In this document: piece by piece, positions 52,680-62,386 of the stretch
Numbering within the stretch: position 1 is the first letter of the stretch
Layout: each line of letters begins with the position of its first letter
NCBI RefSeq assembly: GCF_003583935.1
Contig: NZ_QYRN01000011.1
Span: 20,670-84,669, forward strand
Direction: 5' to 3'
Length of the DNA stretch: 64,000 nucleotides
Origin: Aureimonas flava
GTDB taxonomy: Bacteria > Pseudomonadota > Alphaproteobacteria > Rhizobiales > Rhizobiaceae
Program-made: the position numbers and the translations under genes
Notes under the pieces: model-generated
Told to the model about the DNA's origin: nothing
Databases searched by the model: none
The model's input: the letters and a program-made list of their open reading frames with translations, nothing else

Positions 52680-53609
52680 CTATGTCGGCGTCAGATCGAA
52701 GAAGGCGACGTTCGTCGCGCGGACGGCCTCGAGGAGCTCCCTTAGGATGCCGATCAGCGCTGTTTCCGCCGCGAGCGCGGCCGTCTCCGCCGGTCGCGTG
52801 AAGAAGAGCGTTCGAGTGATCGGCGGGTCGACGATCGGCCGCGCCCGGAGCAGGCCGGCATCGACCTCCCTGGCGATGGTGCCGAACGGGATGATTCCGC
52901 AGGCCATGCCGCGCGCGATGAGGTCCTTCATCGCAGGAATGGATTCCACCTGATAGGGGACGGAGAGGGTCAGGCCGGCGCTCGCCATGGTCTCCTCGAC
53001 GAGTTGCCAGACGAAGTCCCGCTCGCTCGGCATCACGAAGGTCGCCTTTCGCAGGTCGCTGAACTGCATCGGGGCCACCGCGTCGAAGGCCGAACCGGGG
53101 CTGCAGGCGAAGAACAGCGCCTCCTGCATAAGCGGCGTGGAGCAGAAACGTTTGTCGGGGGGAACGGAATAGGCCAGTGCGAGATCGAGTTGGCCTCGTG
53201 CGAGGTGGTCGAGCAGTGTGTGGCTGAACTCCTCGAAGATCTGCAGCCGGATTCCCGGCAGGTCGCGGGCCACGGCTTCCAGCAGGCTGCCGGTGAGGAT
53301 CGTCGTCAGGCTCGGCGTCAGGCCGAGGGTGATCGTCGGCATCTGTTTCTGAGCGGCGTCGCGCAGCCGCCGGCGCACCTCTCCCATCCGCTGCAGGATA
53401 TGCCGGCATTCCTCGAGAAAGATCTGGCCAGCCTGCGTCGGCACGGCACCACGGCGCGAGCGCGCGAGAAGGGCGACCCCGAGTTCATCCTCCAGCGCCT
53501 TCAACTGCAGTCCCAGAGCCGGCTGCGCCACGTTCAGTTGCGCGGCAGCGCGCGTGATGCTGCCTCGCTCGCACACGGCGACGAAGAATTCGAGTTGACG
53601 GATGCGCAT
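52680..53609 (-). CDS. LysR-family transcriptional regulator
   Basis: A 309-aa LysR regulator: N-terminal winged helix MRIRQLEFFVAVCERGSITRAAAQLNVAQPALGLQLKALEDELG, then a two-lobe effector domain. ATG 53609 was chosen over an upstream in-frame codon at 53654 because it gives the standard LysR start. It is divergent from the class II aldolase-like gene (154-bp gap) and, as usual for the family, probably activates that operon with an aromatic or organic-acid coinducer. Closest in style to the CynR/NAC-type aromatic-acid regulators. Confidence 0.92.
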   Translation of the reverse strand: MRIRQLEFFVAVCERGSITRAAAQLNVAQPALGLQLKALEDELGVALLARSRRGAVPTQAGQIFLEECRHILQRMGEVRRRLRDAAQKQMPTITLGLTPSLTTILTGSLLEAVARDLPGIRLQIFEEFSHTLLDHLARGQLDLALAYSVPPDKRFCSTPLMQEALFFACSPGSAFDAVAPMQFSDLRKATFVMPSERDFVWQLVEETMASAGLTLSVPYQVESIPAMKDLIARGMACGIIPFGTIAREVDAGLLRARPIVDPPITRTLFFTRPAETAALAAETALIGILRELLEAVRATNVAFFDLTPT

Positions 53610-53762
53610 CCATGCCTCCCGTCCCGTTGTCCTGCGATGTTGATTTGCAGTCAAACTGTTTCGGTCTGACTACGCAATAAACAAGCATTGGACGCATCGC
53701 TGACAATCAGTTCTTCTTGTGAGGTCGAAGAGGGCGAATGCCCCGCGACGGGGAGGAAGGAC

Positions 53763-54506
53763 ATGCAGGCACCGCTCGATCCGCGGCAGGAACTGGTTCT
53801 CGCCAACCGCATTCTGGCGCGCGAGGACGTTCTGGATGTCTTCGGACATGTCAGCGTCAGGTCGCCGGACGATCCCGGGCGCTTTCTCCTGTCGCGGGCG
53901 GTCAGCCCCGAGACCGTGACGCTCGGCGACATCCTCGAATTCACGCTCGACTCCAACCCGGTCGATGCCGAGGCGCCGCCGAGTTATTCGGAACGGGTGA
54001 TCCACGGCGAGCTCTACCGGGCTCGGCCGGATGTCGCGGCGGTGTGCCATTTCCACGCGTCCTCGATCATGCCGTTCTGCATCACCGGGCAACCGCTCGT
54101 TCCGGTCTCCCATGTCGGCGCGACGATGGGTCCGGTGCGTCGCTGGTCGGCCCAGGAAACGTTCGGCGACACCAACCTTCTCGTCGCGACCTCCGAGGAA
54201 GGCGCCTCGCTGGCGCGCGCCATGGGATCCGACTGGGCCGTCATGATGGCTCATCACGGCGGCGTCGTTGCCGGTCGCTCGCTGCGGGAGGCTGTCTTTC
54301 GCACCGTCCAGCTCTGCCGCAACGCCGAGACGCAACTTACCGCCATGCGGATCGGGACGCTGCAGGAGCTGACCCCGCGGGAAATCGAGCTCTCGGGCGA
54401 GTTCAACCTGCGCCCGCCGATCCTCGAACGAGCCTGGAACCACTGGGTGCGCCGACTCGGCGGCGCCGGCTCGGCCGAACGGGCGATGCCGTCGGCAGCC
54501 GAATAG
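53763..54506 (+). CDS. class II aldolase/adducin family protein, possible decarboxylase
   Basis: A 247-aa zinc enzyme of the class II aldolase fold. FGHVSVR is near residue 28, SERVIHGELYRARPD holds the catalytic Glu77 and His81, His96 and His98 (CHFHA) are metal ligands, and a further His pair lies in MAHHGG. Members split phosphorylated ketoses, but some, such as 3,4-dihydroxyphthalate decarboxylase, remove a carboxylate from aromatics. With a 4,5-dihydroxyphthalate-decarboxylase-like protein in the same operon, the decarboxylase option is attractive. ATG 53763 has GGGAGGAAGGA just upstream; frames back to 53688 lack such a site. First gene of the LysR-linked operon. Confidence 0.82.
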   Translation: MQAPLDPRQELVLANRILAREDVLDVFGHVSVRSPDDPGRFLLSRAVSPETVTLGDILEFTLDSNPVDAEAPPSYSERVIHGELYRARPDVAAVCHFHASSIMPFCITGQPLVPVSHVGATMGPVRRWSAQETFGDTNLLVATSEEGASLARAMGSDWAVMMAHHGGVVAGRSLREAVFRTVQLCRNAETQLTAMRIGTLQELTPREIELSGEFNLRPPILERAWNHWVRRLGGAGSAERAMPSAAE

Positions 54507-54537
54507 ACGTGCGAACCGCAGCGGAAAGACCATCGAC

Positions 54538-56343
54538 ATGACCGAAGCCTTCCGACCCCAGTTCCCCGAAGCGGCGTCGCCCACGGAGCGCCCGGTGCCG
54601 CATCGCGGCCATGCGCGCTTCGGCAGCGACGCCGTCGCCGACACGCTGCGCGATCTCGACATCCCCTATATCGCGCTCAATCCGGGAGCGAGCTTTCGCG
54701 GGTTTCATGACAGCCTCGTCAACCACCTCGGCAACGAGCAGCCGCAGATGCTGCTTTGCCTGCACGAGGAGCACGCCGTCGCCGTCGCGCACGGCTACGC
54801 CAAGGTGACCGGCAAGGCGATGGCGGTGGCGGTTCACTCCAACGTCGGCCTGTTCCATGCGACCATGGCGATCTTCAACGCCTGGTGCGACCGCATGCCG
54901 ATGCTTGTGATCGGCGCCACGGGACCGGTCGACGCGGCCAAGCGCCGTCCTTGGATCGACTGGATCCACACCGCTCGCGACCAGGGCGCGATTGTCCGGC
55001 ACTATGTGAAGTGGGACGACCAGCCGTCGTCACCTGCCGCCGCGCGCGAGTCGCTCCTGCGCGCGCTCTGGATCGCCGAGACGCTGCCGGCCGGCCCGAC
55101 CTACGTCAATCTCGATGCCGGCATGCAGGAGGCACCGCTGGGCGAGCCGCTGCCGCCGTTGGATGCCCGCAGGATGCTTCCGACGGTCTCCTACGCGCCG
55201 GGCGGCGACGATGTCCGGGCACTCGCTGCGCGGCTGAAGGGGGCGGAACGCCCGGTGATCCTGGTCGGCCGGGTGTCGCGCTCCGAGAAGGCCTGGGCCG
55301 AGCGCATCGCGCTCGCGGAGGCGACGGGCGCTCGGGTCCTGACCGATCTCAAGGTCGGGGCGGGCTTTCCGACCGACCACCCGCTGTCGCTCGCCGCGCC
55401 GGGCATCTTCCCGATCCCGGCCGCGCAGGAGGCGATCCGCGAGGCCGACCTCGTCCTCAGCCTGGACTGGGTGGCACTGCAGGGCGTACTCCCAGCTTCG
55501 CCCGACCCGCGCCCGGCCATCGTCCACGTCTCGCTCGACCATCACATCCACAATGGCTGGAGCATGGACCACCAGGCCCTGACGCCCATCGACCAATTCA
55601 TCGCCGCCGATCCCGATCGTCTGGTGGGCGCTCTTTGCGAACTGCTTGCGCCCGGCCCGCTGGCGCCCTACGAGCCCGTCGCCGCACCGCCGATCGCGGT
55701 GCCGCGGGACGCGGTTTCGCCGCTCGGGGTTCCGGATCTGGCTTGTCAGCTGAAACGCGCTGTCGGCGACCGCCCCGTATCGCTGCTGCATCTGCCGCTG
55801 TCCTGGGATGGCGCCTTCTGGCCTTTCCGAAGCCCGCTGGACTTCCTGGGCTCCGATGGCGGCGGCGGCATCGGTGGCGGTCCCGGCATCTCGGTCGGTG
55901 CCGCGCTCGCCCTTCGCGGCTCGGGCCGATTGCCGGTCGCGATCTGCGGCGACGGCGACTTCCTGATGGGCGTCACGGCGCTCTGGACCGCGGTGCACTA
56001 CCGCATTCCCCTTCTCGTCGTCGTCGCCAACAACCGCTCCTTCTACAACGACGAGGTGCATCAGGAGCGCGTGGCGCGCATGCGCGAGCGGCCGGTCGAG
56101 AACAAGTGGATCGGCCAGCGCATGAGCGATCCTGAAATCGATCTGGCCGGCATGGCGCGGGCGCAGGGCGCGACGGGCTTCGGTCCGGTCGAGAGCCGCG
56201 CGGCAATGGACGAAGCCTTCGCCGAGGCGATCGCCGTCGTCGAGGCGGGCGGCGTGGCGGTCGTCGATGTTCGCGTCGAGCCGGGCTACACGCCCGCCAT
56301 GGCCGGCGCCCTGACGCGGGAAACGGCGGGAGGTCAGGCATGA
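54538..56343 (+). CDS. thiamine-diphosphate-dependent enzyme, benzoylformate decarboxylase-like
   Basis: A 601-aa ThDP enzyme with the three-domain POX architecture. The PYR domain has the cofactor-activating Glu ([20 protein letters not shown], residues 77-78). The middle domain is around 220-370. The PP domain contains the GDG(471-473)...NN(498-499) ThDP/Mg motif. Relatives decarboxylate 2-keto acids (benzoylformate, oxalyl-CoA, sulfopyruvate) or ligate aldehydes. The adjacent aldehyde dehydrogenase would oxidise the aldehyde product, as in mandelate-type pathways. ATG 54538 lies 31 bases after the aldolase-like gene. Its stop overlaps the ATPase start. Confidence 0.88.
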   Translation: MTEAFRPQFPEAASPTERPVPHRGHARFGSDAVADTLRDLDIPYIALNPGASFRGFHDSLVNHLGNEQPQMLLCLHEEHAVAVAHGYAKVTGKAMAVAVHSNVGLFHATMAIFNAWCDRMPMLVIGATGPVDAAKRRPWIDWIHTARDQGAIVRHYVKWDDQPSSPAAARESLLRALWIAETLPAGPTYVNLDAGMQEAPLGEPLPPLDARRMLPTVSYAPGGDDVRALAARLKGAERPVILVGRVSRSEKAWAERIALAEATGARVLTDLKVGAGFPTDHPLSLAAPGIFPIPAAQEAIREADLVLSLDWVALQGVLPASPDPRPAIVHVSLDHHIHNGWSMDHQALTPIDQFIAADPDRLVGALCELLAPGPLAPYEPVAAPPIAVPRDAVSPLGVPDLACQLKRAVGDRPVSLLHLPLSWDGAFWPFRSPLDFLGSDGGGGIGGGPGISVGAALALRGSGRLPVAICGDGDFLMGVTALWTAVHYRIPLLVVVANNRSFYNDEVHQERVARMRERPVENKWIGQRMSDPEIDLAGMARAQGATGFGPVESRAAMDEAFAEAIAVVEAGGVAVVDVRVEPGYTPAMAGALTRETAGGQA

Positions 56344-57188
56344 GCGCCGTCATGCCGTCCAGGATGCAGGCCGCGCCGGCGGCAGCCGCGCCGATCCTTC
56401 GGGTCGATCAGGTGGTCAAGCGCTTCGAGACGCCGCAGGGTCCGGTGATCGCCGTCGACCGCATGTCGCTCGACGTGGCGCCGGGCGAGTTCGTCACCAT
56501 CATCGGGCCGTCGGGCTGCGGCAAGTCGACTTTGTTCAACATGATCGGCGGCCTCGTCTCGGCCACCGAGGGAACGATCGAGGTGGCGGGCGAGCGCGTG
56601 CGCGGGCCGCATCCGGCGATCGGCATGGTCTTCCAGGAAGAGTCCGCCTTTCCCTGGCGCAGCGTCGAGGACAATGTCGCCTTTCCTCTCGAAATCAAAG
56701 GCGTCGCCAAGGCCGAGCGGTTGGACCGCGCACGGCACTTCATCGATCTCGTCGGCCTCAAGGGGTTCGACAAGCGCTATCCGGCGGAACTCTCGGGCGG
56801 CATGCGCCAGCGCGTCGCCATCGCCCGCACGCTCGCCTTCGAGCCGAAGCTTCTCCTGATGGACGAGCCCTTCGCCGCGCTCGACGAACAGACCCGGCTG
56901 CTCTTGGGCGACAAGGTGCTGCAGATCCAGCAGGAGCTGAAGCAGACCATCGTCCTCATCACCCACAACATCACCGAAGCGGTCCAACTGTCCGACCGGA
57001 TCCTGGTGATGACCTATCGCCCCGGCCGCACCAAGCGCTTCGTCGAGATCACGCTGCCGCGTCCGCGCACCTCAGAGATCGTCGGCAGCGAACAGTTCGG
57101 TCGCTACGTCGCGGAGATCTGGAACGACCTGCGCGCCGAAGCGACGCAAGGCATGCAGGATGCCGAAGCGAAGGAGCGCGGACGCTGA
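56340..57188 (+). CDS. ABC transporter ATP-binding protein, NitT/TauT type
   Basis: A 282-aa ATPase of the nitrate/sulfonate/taurine class. Walker [11 protein letters not shown]-loop [22 protein letters not shown], signature [15 protein letters not shown], Walker [17 protein letters not shown]-loop [13 protein letters not shown] 56340 overlaps the upstream stop (ATGA). It drives import with the two permeases immediately downstream. TauT-type importers often carry aromatic or organic acids as well as sulfonates. Confidence 0.92.
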   Translation: MSAVMPSRMQAAPAAAAPILRVDQVVKRFETPQGPVIAVDRMSLDVAPGEFVTIIGPSGCGKSTLFNMIGGLVSATEGTIEVAGERVRGPHPAIGMVFQEESAFPWRSVEDNVAFPLEIKGVAKAERLDRARHFIDLVGLKGFDKRYPAELSGGMRQRVAIARTLAFEPKLLLMDEPFAALDEQTRLLLGDKVLQIQQELKQTIVLITHNITEAVQLSDRILVMTYRPGRTKRFVEITLPRPRTSEIVGSEQFGRYVAEIWNDLRAEATQGMQDAEAKERGR

Positions 57189-57964
57189 TGGCGAGCGGCT
57201 CCCTGTTCCCGAGCCGGGAAGGCACGGGCGCGCGACTGGTCGGGCTCGCCGGCTTCGTCGGCGCGGTGGTGCTGATCGAACTTCTGATCCGCATCGGGAT
57301 CATCAACGGCTACGTCGTGCCGCTGCCCTCGAGCGTCATCGTGGCGCTCGGCCGGGTGGTGACGGAGGAGGGGATCGTTCCGCGCTTCTTCCTGACGGCA
57401 GGCGAGTCTCTGATGGCAGGCCTGCTCGTCGCCGCGATCGGCATTCCCATCGGCATCCTCCTGTTTCGCCTGGACCTCCTGCGCCAGGCGACGGAAACGT
57501 GGGTCGCCGCTTTCGCCGCCGCCCCCGTCGTGCTCGTCTATCCGCTGTTCCTGGTGATCTTCGGCCGCAGTTCCTGGACGATCATCGCCATCGGTACGCT
57601 GGCCGGATTGCCGCCGGTCATCCTCAAGACGCTCGAGGGACTGGCTGCGGTGCGGCCGGTTCTGCTTCGCGTCGGCTACAGCTTCAACCTCACGCCCCGG
57701 CAGCAGTTCGGAAAGATCCTGTTTCCAGCCGCCGTGCCGAGCATTTTCGCGGGTCTGAGGCTCGGCATGATCTTCGCAATGATCAACGTCGTCGGAATCG
57801 AGTTCCTCATCAATTTCGGCGGGCTCGGCCCGCTCATCAACGAGCTTTCCGAACGCTACGACATGCCTGGCACCTACGCGGCCATCTGTTTCGTCGTCCT
57901 CGTCAGCATCTGCTTCTTCCTGCTCGTGGAAAGGATCGAGAAATGGCTGCGACCGACGTCGTGA
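57188..57964 (+). CDS. ABC transporter permease, NitT/TauT type (first)
   Basis: A 258-aa membrane permease of the TauC/SsuC class with six hydrophobic segments. The coupling loop is LLRVGYSFNLTPRQQFGKILFPAAVPSIFAGLRLGM. Start ATG 57188 shares one base with the ATPase stop (TGATG). Two different permease genes follow one another here, whereas most TauT-type systems use a single permease as a homodimer, so this transporter may be a heterodimer. Confidence 0.92.
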   Translation: MASGSLFPSREGTGARLVGLAGFVGAVVLIELLIRIGIINGYVVPLPSSVIVALGRVVTEEGIVPRFFLTAGESLMAGLLVAAIGIPIGILLFRLDLLRQATETWVAAFAAAPVVLVYPLFLVIFGRSSWTIIAIGTLAGLPPVILKTLEGLAAVRPVLLRVGYSFNLTPRQQFGKILFPAAVPSIFAGLRLGMIFAMINVVGIEFLINFGGLGPLINELSERYDMPGTYAAICFVVLVSICFFLLVERIEKWLRPTS

Positions 57965-58749
57965 CGCGGCGACCGCTGTTGGCGCCGCGCCAGCAGGTCG
58001 CCGCCATCCGTCTGGCGATCATCGCCGTGGCGCTGATCGGCTGGCAGGGGCTCGCGCTGTCGGGCCTGCTCTACCAGGATGTCGTTCCGCCGTTGCAGGC
58101 GATCGGCGCCGCGCTGGTCGCCCTCCTGACCGATCCCGGCTTCTACGCCGATCTTTGGGTGACCCTCTACGAGACGCTGCTCGCCCTCGTCATCGGCGGC
58201 GGCATCGGGCTCCTCGTCGGCGTGGCGCTCGGAGGCAGCCGTTTCACGGGGGAGGCCTTCGAGCCGTACCTCTATTATCTCGGTCCGACGCCGAAGATCA
58301 TCTTCTTCCCTGTGCTGATCATGTGGTTCGGCGTCGGGCCGGGCTCGAAGGTCGCCATGGGCGCCCTCTCCTCCTTCTTCCCCGTGGCGCTCAGCGTCGC
58401 GGTGGGCATGCGTGCCATTCCCGCCATCCTGATCCGTGTCGGCCAGAGCTTTCGCGCCGGCAAGGGCCAGATGCTGACGAAGATCTACCTGCCGGCCATG
58501 CGGGCACCGGTCCTCAACGGCTTCCGCCTCGGCTTCGGCATCGCGCTCATCGGCGTCCTTCTGGCCGAGACGAAGCTGTCCAACCAGGGGCTCGGGTTTC
58601 AGGTCATCCGAAACTATCAGCACTTCGACATGCCGGCGATGTACGCGCTGCTGATCGCGATCTTCGCTCTGTCGATCCTCGCCAACGCCGCGATCAGCGC
58701 CCTGGCGGGGCGGGACGCCGGGCCGGCGAGGCCGGCCGTGAGCAACTGA
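57943..58749 (+). CDS. ABC transporter permease, NitT/TauT type (second)
   Basis: A 268-aa paralogue of the first permease with the coupling loop GQSFRAGKGQMLTKIYLPAMRAPVLNGFRLGFGIALIG. It overlaps the first permease gene by 22 bp (ATG 57943), which implies tight translational coupling and equal stoichiometry. Together with the preceding gene it should form the channel for the substrate brought by one or both binding proteins downstream. Confidence 0.92.
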   Translation: MAATDVVTRRPLLAPRQQVAAIRLAIIAVALIGWQGLALSGLLYQDVVPPLQAIGAALVALLTDPGFYADLWVTLYETLLALVIGGGIGLLVGVALGGSRFTGEAFEPYLYYLGPTPKIIFFPVLIMWFGVGPGSKVAMGALSSFFPVALSVAVGMRAIPAILIRVGQSFRAGKGQMLTKIYLPAMRAPVLNGFRLGFGIALIGVLLAETKLSNQGLGFQVIRNYQHFDMPAMYALLIAIFALSILANAAISALAGRDAGPARPAVSN

Positions 58750-58804
58750 CGGACCCGGAATCGGGACGTCCCTAGAAAACGCAACGTAAATCCGGGAGAT
58801 CCAC

Positions 58805-59758
58805 ATGAACTGGAAGACCGTCACCTACGCCGTGGCCGCGATGGCGCTCCTCGGTGAACCGGCGCTCGCCGCCGACACCGTCAAGCTGGCCGTCGGCCAG
58901 CGCGGCAACTGGGACACGTCCGTTGCCGAGATCGGCAACCAAGCCGGCATCTTCCAGAAGCACGATCTCGATCTCGACCTTCTCTACACGCAGGGCGGCG
59001 GGGAGACGATGCAGGCGGTGATTTCCGGAAGTGTCGACATCGGTGTCGCCGCCGGCACGCTCGGTGTCCTCGGCGCCTTCTCCAAAGGCGCGCCCGTGCG
59101 CATCATCGGCGCCCAGGCGACGGGGGCCGCCGATTTCTGGTACGTTCCGTCCGCTTCCAAGCTCCAGTCCATCAAGGACGCCACGCCCGACACCACCATC
59201 GCCTATTCCACCAACGGCTCGTCCACCAACTCCATGGCGCTCGGCTTCGTCGACACCTACGGCCTGAAGTCGAAGCTGGTCGCGACGGGCAGTCCCTCGG
59301 CCACCTTCACGCCGGTCATGACGGGCCAGATCGATGTCGGCTGGTCGTCGCCGCCCTTCGGCTTCGATGCGCTAGACGAAGGCAAGATCCGCATCGTCGC
59401 GCGCGCCAACGACATCGACGCCATCAAGAACCAGTCGATCCGCTCGCTTATCGCCAACGCACCATTCGTCGACCAGAAGCAGGATATTCTCGACCGCTTC
59501 ATGCAGGCCTACCGCGAGACGGAGGATTTCATGTATTCGAGCGACGACGCACTGAAGATCTATGCCGACTTCGCCAAGATCGATGTCGCCACGGCCAAGC
59601 GCATCCGCGACGAATTCTTTCCCAAGAGCCTGATCGATCCGGACAAGATGTCCGGCATGGACCAGGTCATGGCCGATGCCGTCAAGTTCAAGGCGATTTC
59701 GGGCCCCCTCAGCGACGCGCAGCTGACGCAGCTCATCCAGATCCCGCCGCGGAGGTGA
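58805..59758 (+). CDS. NitT/TauT-type substrate-binding protein (first of a tandem pair)
   Basis: A 317-aa periplasmic binding protein. The signal peptide ends EPALAAD. The mature part begins TVKLAVGQRGNWDTSVAEIGNQAGIFQKHDLDLDLLYTQGGGETMQAVISGSVDIGV, the SsuA/TauA-like layout. It is clearly homologous along its length to the next gene (about half the residues identical by eye). ATG 58805 follows GGGAGATCC. Duplicated binding proteins let one transporter accept two related ligands. Confidence 0.9.
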   Translation: MNWKTVTYAVAAMALLGEPALAADTVKLAVGQRGNWDTSVAEIGNQAGIFQKHDLDLDLLYTQGGGETMQAVISGSVDIGVAAGTLGVLGAFSKGAPVRIIGAQATGAADFWYVPSASKLQSIKDATPDTTIAYSTNGSSTNSMALGFVDTYGLKSKLVATGSPSATFTPVMTGQIDVGWSSPPFGFDALDEGKIRIVARANDIDAIKNQSIRSLIANAPFVDQKQDILDRFMQAYRETEDFMYSSDDALKIYADFAKIDVATAKRIRDEFFPKSLIDPDKMSGMDQVMADAVKFKAISGPLSDAQLTQLIQIPPRR

Positions 59759-59805
59759 AGAGCCACCGCCTGCACGCGCAAGCAACCCATCGCTGGGAGG
59801 AAGAT

Positions 59806-60774
59806 GTGAAAGCACTCACCACGGTTCTGGTCCTCGTCGCCGCTGTCCTCGCCCCCGCAGGTGCCGAGGCACAGGACAAGGTCGATACGTTGAAGCTGGC
59901 GATCGGGCAGCGCGGCAACTGGGAGAACGCGCCGGCGGAGCTTGGACAGGAGGCCGGCATCTTCAGGAAGCACGGCATCGTGCTGGAGTCGCTCTACACC
60001 TCGGGCGGCGGCGAAACGATGCAGGCGGTCCTCTCGGGCAGCGTCGATGTCGGGATGGGCGTCGGCACCGGTGGCATCCTCAGCGCCTTCTTCAAGGGCG
60101 CGCCGGTCCGGGCCATCGGCAACTCCACGACCGGCGCGCGCGACCTCTACTGGTATGTGCCGGCCGGCTCCGAGATTCAGTCGATGAAGGATGCCGGCGG
60201 CCGGACCATCGCCTTCTCGACCAACGGCTCGTCGACCAACACCACCGCGCTCGGTCTGATCGAAACCTTCAAGGTCGACGCCAAACCGGTTGCGACCGGC
60301 AATCCGTCGTCGACCTTCACGCAGGTGATGTCGGGTCAGGTCGACATCGGCTGGGCCTCTCCGCCCTTCGGCGTGGAAGCCGTGCAGCAGGGCAAGATCC
60401 GCATCATCGCGCGCGGCGACGACGTTCCCGCCCTTCGCGACCAGACGGTCCGGCTGATGATCACCAGCGCGCCGACGCTCGACGCGAAGGCCGACGCGAT
60501 CAAGCGCTTTGCCGAAGCCTACAGCGAAACGCTGGATTGGATGTATTCCGACCCGGCGGCGGTCGCGGCCTATGCCAAGTGGGTCGATGTTCCGATCAGC
60601 GTGGCCGAGGACGTGCGCGAAGAGTTCTACCCCAAGGAAAATCTGCGCCTCGATCGCTTGAGCGGGCTCGATGCCGCGATGCAGAGCGCGATCGACATGA
60701 AGTTTCTGTCGGCATCTCTGAGCCAGGAACAACTCGATGAGCTGTTCCAGTACCAGGCCGGTCCCGTGAAGTGA
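59806..60774 (+). CDS. NitT/TauT-type substrate-binding protein (second of a tandem pair)
   Basis: A 322-aa paralogue of the preceding gene, with the same GQRGNW, GGGETMQAV, STNGSSTN and GWxSPPFG blocks. A GTG at 59806, seven bases after GGGAGGA, gives a clean signal peptide ending AGAEAQD; a further-upstream frame from 59755 adds a hydrophilic stretch and was rejected. Differences from its twin concentrate in the ligand-lobe segment after GTGGILSAFFKGAP, which suggests divergent specificity. Confidence 0.9.
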   Translation: MKALTTVLVLVAAVLAPAGAEAQDKVDTLKLAIGQRGNWENAPAELGQEAGIFRKHGIVLESLYTSGGGETMQAVLSGSVDVGMGVGTGGILSAFFKGAPVRAIGNSTTGARDLYWYVPAGSEIQSMKDAGGRTIAFSTNGSSTNTTALGLIETFKVDAKPVATGNPSSTFTQVMSGQVDIGWASPPFGVEAVQQGKIRIIARGDDVPALRDQTVRLMITSAPTLDAKADAIKRFAEAYSETLDWMYSDPAAVAAYAKWVDVPISVAEDVREEFYPKENLRLDRLSGLDAAMQSAIDMKFLSASLSQEQLDELFQYQAGPVK

Positions 60775-60836
60775 GTCGACCCCTGCGCTGCGAGGGCAGC
60801 CTTTCAGTCCCGATCGTTCTTCCACAAGGAGCGGCC

Positions 60837-62342
60837 ATGCCGTCCGATCCGATGCCGCCGCTCGGCGCCGTTCTGCCCAGACACCGCGATCTCTACTACG
60901 CAGGCGCTTGGCAGCGTCCGCTCGCCGGTGGTGTCACCGATCTGACGAGCCCCGGTACGGGCGAGAGCCTCGGCACCGTCGCCGATGCCGACGCAACGGA
61001 CGCCGAGGCCGCGATCCTCGCGGCGCGACGCGGCTTTGCGGAGTGGCGCGACGTGGCGCCCTTGGAACGGGCGAAGATCCTGCGCCGCATGGCTCAGATC
61101 GTCCGCGACAACGCTCGCGATCTCGCGCTGATCGATGCGGCCGACTGCGGCAATCCGGTCACCGCCATGCTGGGAGATGCCGATATCGCGAGCGCCCAGC
61201 TCGACTTCTTCGCCGGCCTCGTCACCGAGATGAAGGGCGCGTCCATCCCGATGGGGCCGAACGCCGTCAATTTCTCGATGCGGGAGCCTCGCGGCGTGGT
61301 CGCCAAGATCCTGCCGTTCAACCATCCCTTCATGTTCTGCGCCGGCAAGATCGCGGCGCCTCTTGCCGCCGGCAACGCCGTCGTCGTCAAGCCGCCGGAG
61401 CAGGCGCCGTTATCGTCGCTGCGCTTTGCCGAACTGATCGAGGGCCTCCTTCCGGAGGGGGTCTTCAACCTCGTGCCTGGCGGGCGCGCCGTCGGCGAGG
61501 TCCTCGCCAGCCATCGCCATGTCGCCATGGTCTCCTTGATCGGCAGCGTCCCGACCGGCCGCGCCGTCATGCGCTCCGCGGCCGAGACGATCAAGCCGAT
61601 GCTGCTCGAGCTCGGCGGCAAGAACGCGCTGATCGCCTTTCCCGACGCCGATCCCAGGCGTGTCGCAACCGCGCTTGCCGCAGGCATGAACTTCACCTGG
61701 TGCGGTCAGTCCTGCGGCTCGACGAGCCGAGGCTTCATTCATGCCGACATCTACGAAGCGGTGCTTGCCCATCTCCGGGAGGCGTGCGCGGCCTACCGCC
61801 CCGGCCTTCCGACGCACGCGGAGACGACGATGGGCGCCATTGTCAGCCGCACGCAGTATGACCGCATCCTGGACTTCATCGGTTCCGCCCGGGCGGAAGG
61901 CGCTCGCCTCGTCACCGGCGGCGGCCATCCTGCCGATCCCGCCCTTGCCGAAGGCTGCTTCGTCGAGCCCACCGTCTTCGCCGACGTCACGCCATCGATG
62001 CGGATCGCCCGCGAGGAGATCTTCGGTCCCGTGCTGGCGATCGCTTCCTGGACCAGCGAAGCGGCCATGCTGGAGGAGGTGAATGCGGTCGACTACGGCC
62101 TGACCTGCTCGATCTGGACGCAGGACCTCGACCGCGCCCACCGTACGGCCCGCACCGTGGAAGCCGGCTTCGTCTGGATCAACGAGGTGTCGAAGCACTT
62201 TCTCGGCGCCCCCTTCGGCGGCGTGAAACTGTCCGGTCTCGGACGGGAGGAGTGCCTGGAGGAGCTCCTCGCCTACACCCAGGAGAAGAACATCCATATC
62301 GCGCTCGGCCCCGCACGGCCGCTCTGCGGCGCGGGTGCCTGA
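60837..62342 (+). CDS. aldehyde dehydrogenase, benzaldehyde/betaine-aldehyde type
   Basis: A 501-aa NAD(P)-dependent aldehyde dehydrogenase. Motifs are ILPFNHPFMFCAGKIAAPLAAGNAVVVKPPEQAP, the Glu in LLELGGKNALIAF, the catalytic Cys in NFTWCGQSCGSTSR, and EIFGPVLAI. ATG 60837 follows AAGGAGCGGCC; the longer frame from 60771 is the tail of the previous gene. In this operon it would oxidise the aldehyde made by the ThDP enzyme to a carboxylate. Phe after Asn (FNHP) differs from the more usual WNFP motif of classical members. Confidence 0.9.
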   Translation: MPSDPMPPLGAVLPRHRDLYYAGAWQRPLAGGVTDLTSPGTGESLGTVADADATDAEAAILAARRGFAEWRDVAPLERAKILRRMAQIVRDNARDLALIDAADCGNPVTAMLGDADIASAQLDFFAGLVTEMKGASIPMGPNAVNFSMREPRGVVAKILPFNHPFMFCAGKIAAPLAAGNAVVVKPPEQAPLSSLRFAELIEGLLPEGVFNLVPGGRAVGEVLASHRHVAMVSLIGSVPTGRAVMRSAAETIKPMLLELGGKNALIAFPDADPRRVATALAAGMNFTWCGQSCGSTSRGFIHADIYEAVLAHLREACAAYRPGLPTHAETTMGAIVSRTQYDRILDFIGSARAEGARLVTGGGHPADPALAEGCFVEPTVFADVTPSMRIAREEIFGPVLAIASWTSEAAMLEEVNAVDYGLTCSIWTQDLDRAHRTARTVEAGFVWINEVSKHFLGAPFGGVKLSGLGREECLEELLAYTQEKNIHIALGPARPLCGAGA

Positions 62343-62386
62343 CGTCTCGGGTACGGCCCCGTCGACGACCCGCTGCACCAACGAAC

